Shown here one piece after another: positions 1 through 6,987 of a DNA stretch of 19,294 bases. The DNA lies in the NCBI GenBank assembly GCA_937895465.1, contig CALAYY010000088.1, forward strand, positions 1 to 19,294. Reading direction: 5' to 3'. The position numbers were made by a program, and so were the translations under genes. Below the pieces are notes generated by a model, which saw only the letters and a list, made by a program, of their open reading frames with translations, searched no databases and was not told the DNA's origin. The DNA comes from an uncultured Clostridia bacterium. Its GTDB lineage: Bacteria; Bacillota; Clostridia; Christensenellales; DUVY01. Position 1 is the first letter of the stretch. Every line of letters starts with the position of its first letter.

Positions 1-1
1 A

Positions 2-925
2 GTAATAGGCATGTTCATCTCGGGAGATATAAGCGAACAGATTTTTGGTGCAAGCACCAATCTTGAATGGCTGATAGCAACTTTTGTTGTTATAATAATG
101 ACGGCAGGCGTTTCGTTTACAATGTGGCTGGGCGAAAAAATAACTGAGCTTAATATCGGAAACGGTATATCATTATTGATATTTGTTGGTATTTTGGCAA
201 CAGCAGCACAAAGTATTCAAGCGACAATTATACAAATTGCAAATGGCGATGAAACAGCTATTTGGTACTTGATAGCATTCTTTATAATGGTATCAGCTAT
301 ATTTTTATTTATAGTATTTATTGATGCATCTGAAAGAAGAATTGCTATTCAATATGCCAAGCAAATAAAAGGCCGCAAAATGTATGGCGGTCAGGCAACT
401 CATATTCCTATCAAGGTCAATGCTTTGGGTGTTATGCCTATAATATTTGCTATGGCAATAATTACCTTCCCTCAGATATTATTCCAGTTGTTTGCTCCCG
501 AAAGTGGTGCTTACGTATGGTATAGAACTTATATAGGTGTAGGTACATGGCCTTATGCGGTGTTGACTGGTGTCTTGGTTATGCTATTTTCATTCTTCTA
601 TGCCAAAATACAGTTTAATCCTGAAGATGTCAGCAGAAATATTCAACAGTACGGCGGATTTATTCCTGGTATCAGACCTGGAAAGCCCACTACAGAATAT
701 CTTGCCAAAATCAACAACAGACTCACATTGGTAGGTGCAATATTCTTGGCATTTATTGCAATAGTGCCTTCAGTAATATTTGCAGTTGTTTTTGGACCGC
801 AGGCTCAATTGATTAATGCTTTTAGTGCAACAGGTATGCTAATAGTAGTAAGTATTGCACTTGAATTTGACAAACAGCTTCAGGGTCAGTTGATGATGAA
901 GCACTATAAAGGATTTTTGAAATAA
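2..925 (+). CDS. secY: Protein translocase subunit SecY (3' part; start lies outside the window)
   Basis: SecY forms the central channel of the Sec translocon in the cytoplasmic membrane and carries unfolded proteins across it with SecA and SecE/SecG. The frame is open from base 2, so about 307 C-terminal residues of a roughly 430-residue family protein are visible. Several long hydrophobic helices can be read. Family landmarks include the GNGISL stretch after helix 4, the RRIAIQYAKQIKGRKMYGG cytoplasmic loop, NALGVMPIIFA, and the ending KINNRLTLVGAIFLAFIAI followed by MMKHYKGFLK. The ATG at 11 is an internal methionine, not the start. The stop overlaps the adk start by one base (TAATG), so the two are probably translationally coupled. 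The position after the L15 end of the ribosomal protein operon is the usual one. Identification is secure; only the N-terminus is missing. Confidence 0.97.
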   Translation, partial: VIGMFISGDISEQIFGASTNLEWLIATFVVIIMTAGVSFTMWLGEKITELNIGNGISLLIFVGILATAAQSIQATIIQIANGDETAIWYLIAFFIMVSAIFLFIVFIDASERRIAIQYAKQIKGRKMYGGQATHIPIKVNALGVMPIIFAMAIITFPQILFQLFAPESGAYVWYRTYIGVGTWPYAVLTGVLVMLFSFFYAKIQFNPEDVSRNIQQYGGFIPGIRPGKPTTEYLAKINNRLTLVGAIFLAFIAIVPSVIFAVVFGPQAQLINAFSATGMLIVVSIALEFDKQLQGQLMMKHYKGFLK

Positions 926-1545
926 TGAATATAATTTTGCTTGGAGCTCCCGGTGCCGGTAAAGGCACACAGGCAGTTAAAATAGCAGAAAAATATAAAA
1001 TACCGCATATATCAACAGGTGATATATTGCGTAAAAACATCAAAGACGGCACACCGATAGGATTAAAAGCTAAGGCTTATATTGATAAAGGTGCGCTTGT
1101 TCCTGATGAAGTGGTCATTGAAATAGTAAAAAACAGATTAAATGAAGCCGATTGCAAAAACGGTTATCTTTTGGACGGATTTCCCCGAACTGTACCTCAG
1201 GCGGTGAGTTTGGATGAGTTTGCCAAAATAGATATCGTTTTTAATATTGATATAGACCTTAATATTTTGGTTGACAGACTTTCAGGCAGAAGAGTTTGTG
1301 CTTCTTGCGGTGCAACGTATCATGTCACATCATATTCAAGCGAAATATGCTCTCAATGCAACGGCAATATTATCCAAAGAAACGATGATATGCCCGAAAC
1401 AGTAAGAGCAAGACTCAAAACTTATACGCTTCAGACACAGCCTTTAATTTCGTATTATGCAGATAAGAATATATTGGTCAATATTGACGGCAATACAAGC
1501 ATAGACAAAGTGTTTGAAGATATAGTAGAAGTGTTAAAAAGATGA
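925..1545 (+). CDS. adk: Adenylate kinase, zinc-type
   Basis: Adenylate kinase interconverts ATP + AMP and 2 ADP in the cytoplasm. The protein has 206 residues. The P-loop GAPGAGKGT is at residues 7-15, the AMP-site STGDILR follows at about 31-37, and LLDGFPRT is near 82-89. The LID domain (about 125-160) carries two CxxC pairs, VCASCG and ICSQCN, the four-cysteine zinc site typical of Gram-positive adenylate kinases, followed by QRNDD. The start ATG overlaps the secY stop, with AAAGGA about ten bases upstream inside secY. The last four bases overlap the map start (ATGA). The length is slightly below the usual 210-217. Nothing looks degraded. Confidence 0.98.
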   Translation: MNIILLGAPGAGKGTQAVKIAEKYKIPHISTGDILRKNIKDGTPIGLKAKAYIDKGALVPDEVVIEIVKNRLNEADCKNGYLLDGFPRTVPQAVSLDEFAKIDIVFNIDIDLNILVDRLSGRRVCASCGATYHVTSYSSEICSQCNGNIIQRNDDMPETVRARLKTYTLQTQPLISYYADKNILVNIDGNTSIDKVFEDIVEVLKR

Positions 1546-2285
1546 TAACCATTAAAAAGAATGACGAAATAGAGCGAATGCGTAAAGCCGGTGCTATTAC
1601 AAGAGATGTGCTTAATGTAATCAGCGACAATGTAAAGCCTGGCATTACAACCAAAGAACTTGATATTATTGCTTATGATTATATCAAAAGCTGCGGTGCT
1701 CATCCTTCTTTTTTGGGATATAGAGGCTATCCGGCTTCGATATGCGCTTCAATTAATGAAGAAGTTGTTCATGGAATACCGGGAAACAGGGTGCTTGAAG
1801 AAGGTCAGATTATAAGTGTTGATGTGGGTGCCTATATTGACGGTTATCATGGAGACGCTGCAAGAACTTTTGCTGTCGGTAAAATAAGCGATGAGAATAA
1901 AAAGCTTATAAAAATAACTGAAGAAAGTTTTTTTGAAGGCTTTAAGATATTAAAAGACGGAATACGAATGGGAGACTTGTCCCACGCTATTCAAAGCTAT
2001 GTAGAACGTGCAGGCTTTTCGGTTGTTCGTGCGTTAGTAGGTCACGGAATCGGCAGAGAAATGCATGAAGACCCTTCTGTACCTAACTTTGGTATGGCAG
2101 GCAAAGGCGTTAGACTTTGTAAAAACATGACTATAGCAATAGAGCCTATGGTCAATATGGGCGGTTATGAGGTGGAATTTTGTTCGGATGGCTGGACAGT
2201 TAAGACCAAAGACAGAAAACCGTCGGCGCATTATGAAAACACCGTGCTTATTACTTCGGACAGTGCAGAGATTTTGACGCTTTGA
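1542..2285 (+). CDS. map: Type I methionine aminopeptidase
   Basis: This cytoplasmic metalloenzyme removes the initiator methionine from nascent proteins. The 247-residue protein is the size of the short bacterial type I form. Visible landmarks are NEEVVHGIPG (substrate histidine), the metal-binding aspartates in VDVGAYIDGYHGDAARTF, the histidine of GHGIGREMHEDP, the glutamate of IAIEPM and the terminal glutamate in AHYENTVLIT. Together these give the D-D-H-E-E metal site. The start overlaps the adk stop by four bases and has no strong ribosome binding site, so coupled translation is likely. The adk-map-infA order is standard in Gram-positive bacteria. Confidence 0.98.
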   Translation: MITIKKNDEIERMRKAGAITRDVLNVISDNVKPGITTKELDIIAYDYIKSCGAHPSFLGYRGYPASICASINEEVVHGIPGNRVLEEGQIISVDVGAYIDGYHGDAARTFAVGKISDENKKLIKITEESFFEGFKILKDGIRMGDLSHAIQSYVERAGFSVVRALVGHGIGREMHEDPSVPNFGMAGKGVRLCKNMTIAIEPMVNMGGYEVEFCSDGWTVKTKDRKPSAHYENTVLITSDSAEILTL

Positions 2286-2292
2286 GGTGGAT

Positions 2293-2583
2293 ATGGAAAA
2301 ATTAACCTCAGAAATCGGCAGAGTTGTGCGATCATGTGCGGGCAGAGATAAAGATAGGTATTTTATAATTTGCGGTGTATTGAGTGAAGATTATGTATTG
2401 ATAACGGACGGAAAATTTCATAAGTTATCTAACCCAAAAAAGAAAAATATCAAGCATCTTAAGCTTATAAAGGATACTATAAAAGTCTTGACAGAAAAGC
2501 TAAAAAAGGGTACAAAGGTGTTTGATTCTGAAATTTTTAAGGCATTAAAAGTATTTAACGAAAAAGATAAAAAGGAGGAATAG
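2293..2583 (+). CDS. KOW-domain RNA-binding protein (ribosomal L14e/L6e/L27e-like)
   Basis: This is a small basic protein with a single KOW-type RNA-binding segment near the N-terminus (EIGRVVRSCAGRDKDRYFII, about residues 7-26 from the chosen start), then a lysine-rich tail containing LSNPKKKNIKHL and ending in KDKKEE. Proteins of this kind sit between map and infA in many Clostridia and are annotated as L14e/L6e/L27e-like; their exact role in the ribosome or translation is not settled. I chose ATG 2293 because GAGGTG lies just upstream. A GTG at 2287 is also in frame but falls inside that ribosome binding site. The gene is two bases from infA and follows map closely, so it belongs to the operon. 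Confidence 0.88.
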   Translation: MEKLTSEIGRVVRSCAGRDKDRYFIICGVLSEDYVLITDGKFHKLSNPKKKNIKHLKLIKDTIKVLTEKLKKGTKVFDSEIFKALKVFNEKDKKEE

Positions 2584-2584
2584 T

Positions 2585-2806
2585 ATGCCGAGAGATGAAA
2601 ATATTGAAGCAGAAGGCGTTGTAGTTGAAGCCATGCGTGGCACAATGTTCAAGGTAAAATTGTCCAATGGGCATATTATTACCGCTACATTGTCAGGCAA
2701 ATTAAGAGTTCACTACATAAAAGTTATGCCGGGTGATCATGTGAAGATTGAAATGTCGCCTTATGACATTACAAAAGGACGCATAACCTGGCGTGGAAAA
2801 AATTAA
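2585..2806 (+). CDS. infA: Translation initiation factor IF-1
   Basis: IF-1 binds the A site of the 30S subunit and helps IF-2 and IF-3 during initiation. The 73-residue product has the usual length and the OB-fold sequence pattern: EAEGVVVEAMRGTMFKVKL, then ITATLSGKLR, PGDHVKIEMSPYD and KGRITWR. GGAGG is six bases upstream of the ATG. It lies one base after the KOW gene stop and 47 bases before rpmJ, the normal order in this operon. Confidence 0.98.
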   Translation: MPRDENIEAEGVVVEAMRGTMFKVKLSNGHIITATLSGKLRVHYIKVMPGDHVKIEMSPYDITKGRITWRGKN

Positions 2807-2853
2807 TTACTAATACAAAAAAACAAACAAGACTAAATATATTGGAGAAAAAA

Positions 2854-2970
2854 ATGAAAGTAAGACCTTCAGTAAAACCTATGTGTGACAAATGCAAAAT
2901 AATTAAGCGTAACGGAAAAGTTATGGTTATTTGCTCTAAATCAGCTAATCACAAACAAAGACAAGGTTAG
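2854..2970 (+). CDS. rpmJ: 50S ribosomal protein L36, zinc-binding form
   Basis: This 38-residue gene starts MKVRPSVKPMCDKCK and ends NHKQRQG. L36 is the smallest protein of the 50S subunit. Cysteines at 11, 14 and 27 and histidine 33 make the zinc ribbon, so this is the zinc-dependent form rather than a zinc-free paralogue. The segment between Cys27 and the histidine has five residues, where the common Bacillus-type protein has four, which accounts for the 38-residue length. TTGGAG lies upstream of the ATG. It stands between infA and rpsM as in most Gram-positive operons. Confidence 0.96.
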   Translation: MKVRPSVKPMCDKCKIIKRNGKVMVICSKSANHKQRQG

Positions 2971-2978
2971 GACATAAT

Positions 2979-3018
2979 ACGAAAACGGCTGCAAATCTAG
3001 CAGTCCATTCCTTTTCGT
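2979..3018 (+). promoter_or_regulatory. Candidate hairpin / leader element between rpmJ and rpsM
   Basis: The 89-base gap can fold into a two-part hairpin. The outer stem pairs ACGAAAA (2979-2985) with TTTTCGT (3012-3018). The inner stem pairs GGCTGC (2987-2992) with GCAGTCC (2999-3005) with one bulged base and a seven-base loop. The T run is short, so it is not a good terminator. Its place upstream of rpsM-rpsK-rpsD-rpoA is where S4-dependent leaders act in other bacteria, but no known consensus was matched. Confidence 0.4.
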
Positions 3019-3059
3019 GTAAAAATATATAAATTTTAAAACAATAAGGAGAATTCAAG

Positions 3060-3440
3060 GTGGCAAGAATAGCCGGTATTGATTTGCCGAGAGAAAAGAG
3101 AATTGAAATCGGTCTGACCTATATCTTTGGAATAGGCAGAGCTTTGGCAAACGAAATATTGCAAAAAACTAATGTTAACCCTGATATCAGAGTCAAAGAT
3201 TTGACTGAAAATGATGTCAGCAAGTTAAGAGAATACATTGATAAAAATGTAATAGTCGAAGGTGATTTAAGAAGAGATGTTGCAATGAATATCAAAAGAT
3301 TGCAGGACATCGGCTGTTATAGAGGACTTCGTCATCGTAAAGGTTTGCCCGTAAGAGGACAAAACACTAAGAGAAACGCACGCACCCGCAAGGGAAAGAA
3401 ACGCACTGTAGGTCGCGGAAAGAGTGCGGGAGGTAAATAA
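3060..3440 (+). CDS. rpsM: 30S ribosomal protein S13
   Basis: S13 sits in the head of the 30S subunit and contacts the P-site tRNA and the 50S subunit. The 126-residue product shows the family start MARIAGIDLPREKR, the helix-hairpin segment YIFGIGRALANEIL, then DLRRDVAMNIKRLQDIGCYRGLRHR and the basic tail VRGQNTKRNARTRKGKKR. The start is GTG, supported by AAGGAG eight bases upstream; no ATG fits better. A hairpin precedes the gene. It is three bases from rpsK. Confidence 0.98.
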   Translation: MARIAGIDLPREKRIEIGLTYIFGIGRALANEILQKTNVNPDIRVKDLTENDVSKLREYIDKNVIVEGDLRRDVAMNIKRLQDIGCYRGLRHRKGLPVRGQNTKRNARTRKGKKRTVGRGKSAGGK

Positions 3441-3443
3441 TAA

Positions 3444-3833
3444 ATGGCAGTAAAGAAAGCAACAAAAAAACGCAGAGTAACTCGTAATATAGACAAAGGA
3501 CAGGCGCATATTCAGGCGTCATTTAACAATACGTTGGTTACAATTACTGATGAGCAGGGCAATGCACTTACTCAATCCAGCGCAGGCGCATTGGGCTATA
3601 AGGGCTCAAGAAAATCTACACCCTTTGCAGCACAAATGGCAACAGAAACTGCAGCAAAAAAAGCTTATGATCAAGGTATCAGAAGTGTAGAAGTTTTTGT
3701 AAAAGGTCCTGGTTCTGGTAGAGAATCAGCAGTTAGAGCATTGGCTACAGCTGGAATTGCCGTAACAATGATCAGAGACGTGTCTCCCATTCCCCACAAC
3801 GGATGCAGACCGCCCAAGCGCAGAAGGATTTAG
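3444..3833 (+). CDS. rpsK: 30S ribosomal protein S11
   Basis: S11 binds 16S rRNA on the platform of the 30S subunit. The 129-residue protein shows GQAHIQASFNNTLVTITD, SAGALGYKGSRKSTPFAAQ, VFVKGPGSGRESAVRAL and the ending HNGCRPPKRRRI, all standard for the family. GGGAGG inside the end of rpsM serves as its ribosome binding site. The stop codon overlaps the start of the AGGAGG that serves rpsD. Confidence 0.98.
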   Translation: MAVKKATKKRRVTRNIDKGQAHIQASFNNTLVTITDEQGNALTQSSAGALGYKGSRKSTPFAAQMATETAAKKAYDQGIRSVEVFVKGPGSGRESAVRALATAGIAVTMIRDVSPIPHNGCRPPKRRRI

Positions 3834-3844
3834 GAGGTTAAATT

Positions 3845-4459
3845 ATGGCTAAATATACAGGTGCTGACTGCCGTTTGTGCAGAAGAGAAGGTGTCAAGTT
3901 GTTTTTGAAGGGTGACAGATGTACCTCCAGAAAATGCGCTATTGACAGAAGACCTACCCCACCGGGAGTTCATGGAGTAGGCAGAAGAAAAGTAAGTGAA
4001 TACGGATTACAATTAAGAGAAAAGCAAAAGACCAAAAGATATTACGGACTTATGGAAAAACAGTTCAAAGGTTATTATTTCAAGGCTGTTAAAGCTAAGG
4101 GTATTACCGGTGAGAATATGCTGTCTTTCTTAGAAAGAAGATTGGATAACGTGGTTTACCGTATGGGTATAGGGTTCTCAAGAGCCCAAGCACGCCAAAT
4201 AGTCAATCACGGACATATCACTGTTAACGGTAAGAAAGTTGATATTCCGTCATATCAGATTGATTTGGGAGATGTTATAGCAATCAAACAAACAAGCAAG
4301 CAAAAATTTGCACATTTGAAAGAATATAGACCCATAATACCTAAGTGGTTAGATTTTTCAACTGATACCTTAGAAGGCAAAGTTCTTGCACTGCCCGTAA
4401 GAGAAGACATTGATCTTAATATTCAAGAGCATTTAATTGTCGAGCTTTACTCCAGATAA
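3845..4459 (+). CDS. rpsD: 30S ribosomal protein S4, zinc-type
   Basis: S4 is a primary 16S rRNA binding protein and nucleates assembly of the 30S body. The 204-residue protein has four N-terminal cysteines (9, 12, 26 and 31), the zinc-binding C+ form. An S4 RNA-binding domain follows at about 95-155 (LERRLDNVVYRMGIGFSRAQARQIVNHGHITVNG). In several bacteria S4 represses its own operon; the rpmJ-rpsM hairpin is a possible site here, but this is inference. AGGAGG lies seven bases before the ATG. Its place inside the alpha operon matches Clostridia rather than Bacillus, where rpsD is unlinked. Confidence 0.98.
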   Translation: MAKYTGADCRLCRREGVKLFLKGDRCTSRKCAIDRRPTPPGVHGVGRRKVSEYGLQLREKQKTKRYYGLMEKQFKGYYFKAVKAKGITGENMLSFLERRLDNVVYRMGIGFSRAQARQIVNHGHITVNGKKVDIPSYQIDLGDVIAIKQTSKQKFAHLKEYRPIIPKWLDFSTDTLEGKVLALPVREDIDLNIQEHLIVELYSR

Positions 4460-4495
4460 TAAATTTTGGATTTTTGAAAGGAGAATATTATTAAT

Positions 4496-5449
4496 ATGAT
4501 GGAAATAGAAAGACCCAAGATTCAATGTGATGAGAGTGCTGACGGCAGTTATGCAAAGTTGACTATTGAGCCGCTAGAAAGAGGTTTTGGTATAACTTTG
4601 GGCAACTGTCTAAGAAGAGTGCTGCTTAGCGCATTGCCTGGAGCGGCTATCAAGGGTGTTAAGATAGAGGGAGTTAAGCACGAATTTAGCACTATAAAAG
4701 GTGTTAGAGAAGATGTTGCTGAAATTATTCTTAATCTAAAAGGTGTTGCTGTTAAGACTGTTTCCCAAGAGCGTACCTATCAGACGGTTTTGAGACTGTA
4801 TGCAGCTGCCCCCGGCGTTATAACCGCCAAAAATATAGAAACACATGCTGATGTAGAAGTTCTCAATCCTGACCATTATATATGCACATTGGATGCAGGT
4901 GCTGTTCTTGATATGGAACTTACTATCGGTAGAGGCAGAGGCTATATAAGTGCCAACGACAACAAAGACCCCAATGCTCCTATAGGTTATATTCCAATTG
5001 ATTCTATTTTTACAGCAGTAAAAAAGGTCAATTATGAAGTAGGAAATACCCGTGTCGGACAAAGCATAGATTATGACAAACTGACTATGGAAGTTTATAC
5101 CAACGGAACAATGTCAGCACGTGATATTGTGTCATTGTCAGCTAAGATAATAGAAGACCATATAAGACTGTTTGTCAACTTGTCTGAAAACATCAGCGGT
5201 ATGGACATTTTGGTTAACCGTGAAAAAGACAAGCAGCAAAAAGTTCTTGAAATGAGCATAGAAGACATGGATTTGTCAGTGCGTTCATTTAACTGTCTCA
5301 AGCGTGCTAACATCAACACCATTGAGGACTTAACAAAACGAACAGAAGACGATATGCTCAAAGTCCGCAACTTAGGCAGAAAGTCTTTGGATGAAGTTAT
5401 TGGCAAGCTGAGAGACCTCGGACTTGACCTAAAAAACAGTGATGAGTAA
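4496..5449 (+). CDS. rpoA: DNA-directed RNA polymerase subunit alpha
   Basis: The alpha subunit dimerises to start RNA polymerase assembly and its C-terminal domain contacts UP elements and activators. The product has 317 residues. The N-terminal domain (about 1-230) shows LEPLERGFGITLGNCLRRVLLSALPGAA, read here as IEPLERGFGITLGNCLRRVL, and the IKGVREDVAEIILNLKG stretch. A short linker follows (NREKDKQQKV), then the C-terminal domain (about 255-312) with CLKRANINTIEDLTKR and VRNLGRKSLDEV. AAAGGAG is 12 bases from the first ATG, which is rather far. A second ATG follows at once and would be further still. It is 13 bases from rplQ. Confidence 0.98.
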   Translation: MMEIERPKIQCDESADGSYAKLTIEPLERGFGITLGNCLRRVLLSALPGAAIKGVKIEGVKHEFSTIKGVREDVAEIILNLKGVAVKTVSQERTYQTVLRLYAAAPGVITAKNIETHADVEVLNPDHYICTLDAGAVLDMELTIGRGRGYISANDNKDPNAPIGYIPIDSIFTAVKKVNYEVGNTRVGQSIDYDKLTMEVYTNGTMSARDIVSLSAKIIEDHIRLFVNLSENISGMDILVNREKDKQQKVLEMSIEDMDLSVRSFNCLKRANINTIEDLTKRTEDDMLKVRNLGRKSLDEVIGKLRDLGLDLKNSDE

Positions 5450-5462
5450 GGAGCTATAAATA

Positions 5463-5966
5463 ATGGGATACAAATTAGGAAGATCCACCGACCAAAGAAT
5501 GGCAATGCTTCGCAATCAGGTATCGCAGCTTTTTTGGTATGGAAAAATAAAAACAACTTATGCCCGTGCAAAATCTGTCAGCAAAATTGCAGAAAAGCTT
5601 TTGACAGCCGCTATCAATAGCCATAATGATGTGGTTAAGATAGAATTGGTTAAGATTGACGCTAAGGGCAAGGAATACAAGGTAGAGCATTATAATGACG
5701 GACCTAAGAAGCTGGCTGCAAGAAGAAAGCTTATGGCTAATCTTTATGACCTACAGGAGCAAAAAACTGAGTCAGAATCCAAGACTGCTTTTAAGGCACG
5801 TACTAAGGATATCAAACATCCTTTGATTGAAAAGATTTTTAATGAGCTTGCACCTAAATATTCTCAAAGAGTTTCTGACGGTCAAGCTGGCGGATATACC
5901 CGTATTATGAAAATGGGACCTCGCAGAGGCGACGCAGCAGAAGAAGCAATAATAGAATTAATCTAA
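5463..5966 (+). CDS. rplQ: 50S ribosomal protein L17 (enlarged form)
   Basis: L17 binds 23S rRNA near the exit tunnel. The start (MGYKLGRSTDQRMAMLRN), the KTTYARAKSVSKIAEKL segment and the end (GGYTRIMKMGPRRGDAAEEAIIELI) are clear family landmarks. The protein has 167 residues against roughly 112-130 for most bacterial L17. The extra sequence lies in the middle, about residues 55-120, and is highly charged, including VKIDAKGKEYKVEHYNDGPKK-like and KTESESKTAFKARTKDIK-like stretches. The frame is intact and both conserved ends are in phase, so this is a true insertion rather than a frameshift. AAGGAG is nine bases upstream. A strong terminator follows. Confidence 0.96.
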   Translation: MGYKLGRSTDQRMAMLRNQVSQLFWYGKIKTTYARAKSVSKIAEKLLTAAINSHNDVVKIELVKIDAKGKEYKVEHYNDGPKKLAARRKLMANLYDLQEQKTESESKTAFKARTKDIKHPLIEKIFNELAPKYSQRVSDGQAGGYTRIMKMGPRRGDAAEEAIIELI

Positions 5967-5987
5967 AAATCATTATGACCAAATACC

Positions 5988-6015
5988 AAAATCCCCGATT
6001 ATTCGGGGATTTTTT
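5988..6015 (+). terminator. Intrinsic terminator after rplQ
   Basis: A perfect 11-bp stem, AAAATCCCCGA (5988-5998) with TCGGGGATTTT (6003-6013), encloses the loop TTAT and ends in a T run. It lies 21 bases after the rplQ stop and should end the ribosomal protein operon. Confidence 0.95.
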
Positions 6016-6060
6016 GATATATTTGGACTGTTTTATGTGCTAAAACCAAAATAGCATTTG

Positions 6061-6087
6061 TTGATTTCTAAGTTATTATGCTATAAT
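6061..6087 (+). promoter_or_regulatory. Promoter for the acyltransferase gene (extended -10)
   Basis: A consensus TATAAT (6082-6087) is preceded by TGC at 6079-6081, an extended -10. TTGATT (6061-6066, 15-base spacer) or the overlapping TTGTTG (6058-6063, 18-base spacer) can serve as -35. It sits between the rplQ terminator and the next gene. The untranslated leader would be about 70 bases. Confidence 0.75.
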
Positions 6088-6164
6088 ATTGTTGTAACAA
6101 ATACTAAAGTACACGATTTGAGCGGTATGCAATTCTTATAAAGCTTGATATCTTTGGAGGATAA

Positions 6165-6956
6165 TTGAAGTTGGGAAAGAAAACGCTTCCAATAAAGACA
6201 GTATATTATTATGACGAAAATAAGGATGAATTTTCTGGGATAACGAGAAAACCCAAAATTATAGATGAATCCTATAAATATATTCCAACCAACAAATTAT
6301 GGATTGTTTTATCAAACATTGTTTACGGTATAGTATTGATTGCCGCTTTTTTGTATTGCAAAATTAAGTTTGGATTAAAAATAGAAAATAGAGATATATT
6401 AAAACCATATAAAAAAACAGGTTATTTTCTTTATGGCAATCATACGCAAGTTCCAGGCGATGGATTTATACAAAGCCTGGTTTCTTATCCAAAGAAAAAC
6501 TATGTAATAGTTAATTCTGATAATGTTGCCTTAAAGGGAACAGAGCAGATAATATTAATGCTTGGAGCAATGCCGCTTCCCACCACGATAAGAGGATACA
6601 AAAACTTTTTCAACGCCTTAGAAAAAAGATGCAAAAGCGGAAATAATATTGTTATATACCCCGAAGCACATATATGGCCTTATTATACAGGAATACGAAA
6701 TTTTCCTAAGACATCGTTTTTGTATCCTGTTAAGTTTAAAAAGCCTGTTTTTGCGTTTACCGCTGTCTATAAAAAGAGAAGGTTGTTTTATTCGCCCCGA
6801 ATTGTTGTAAAAATTGACGGACCGTTTTTTCCAGATGAATCTTTAACAACAGAAAAAGCAACGCAAGAATTACGAGATAGGGTATATGAAACCATGACAG
6901 CCCGTTCAAAAGAAAGTAATTGTGAATACATCAAATATGTGAAATCTGCAGACTAA
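6165..6956 (+). CDS. PlsC-like lysophospholipid acyltransferase family protein
   Basis: Proteins of this superfamily transfer acyl chains to glycerol phosphate or related lipids at the inner face of the cytoplasmic membrane. The 263-residue product has one clear hydrophobic segment (about 47-66). The block YGNHTQVPGDGFI follows, with His93 and Asp99. The pattern is H-x5-D, one residue longer than the usual H-x4-D. Later blocks are MLGAMPLPTTIRGY and YPEAHIWPYYTG (Glu167), which replaces the common EGTRS motif. The start is probably TTG 6165, four bases after TTGGAGG; TTG 6171, ten bases after it, is equally possible. Its own promoter lies upstream and a glycosyltransferase follows 31 bases later. 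The acyl acceptor is unknown; it may not be ordinary phosphatidate synthesis. Confidence 0.8.
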   Translation: MKLGKKTLPIKTVYYYDENKDEFSGITRKPKIIDESYKYIPTNKLWIVLSNIVYGIVLIAAFLYCKIKFGLKIENRDILKPYKKTGYFLYGNHTQVPGDGFIQSLVSYPKKNYVIVNSDNVALKGTEQIILMLGAMPLPTTIRGYKNFFNALEKRCKSGNNIVIYPEAHIWPYYTGIRNFPKTSFLYPVKFKKPVFAFTAVYKKRRLFYSPRIVVKIDGPFFPDESLTTEKATQELRDRVYETMTARSKESNCEYIKYVKSAD

Positions 6957-6987
6957 TAATAGAAAATAATAAGTTCTGGAGTTATAT

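Noticed and set aside
822..1052. Open frame on the - strand across the secY/adk junction
   Set aside because: It is antisense to two certain genes, has no ribosome binding site and resembles no protein.
2944..2962. Extra residue between Cys27 and His33 of L36 as a novelty
   Set aside because: Other L36 proteins also vary by one residue here, so it is noted only in the gene entry.
5095..5571. 158-codon - strand open frame under rpoA and rplQ
   Set aside because: It mirrors the codon pattern of the + strand genes and has no family features.
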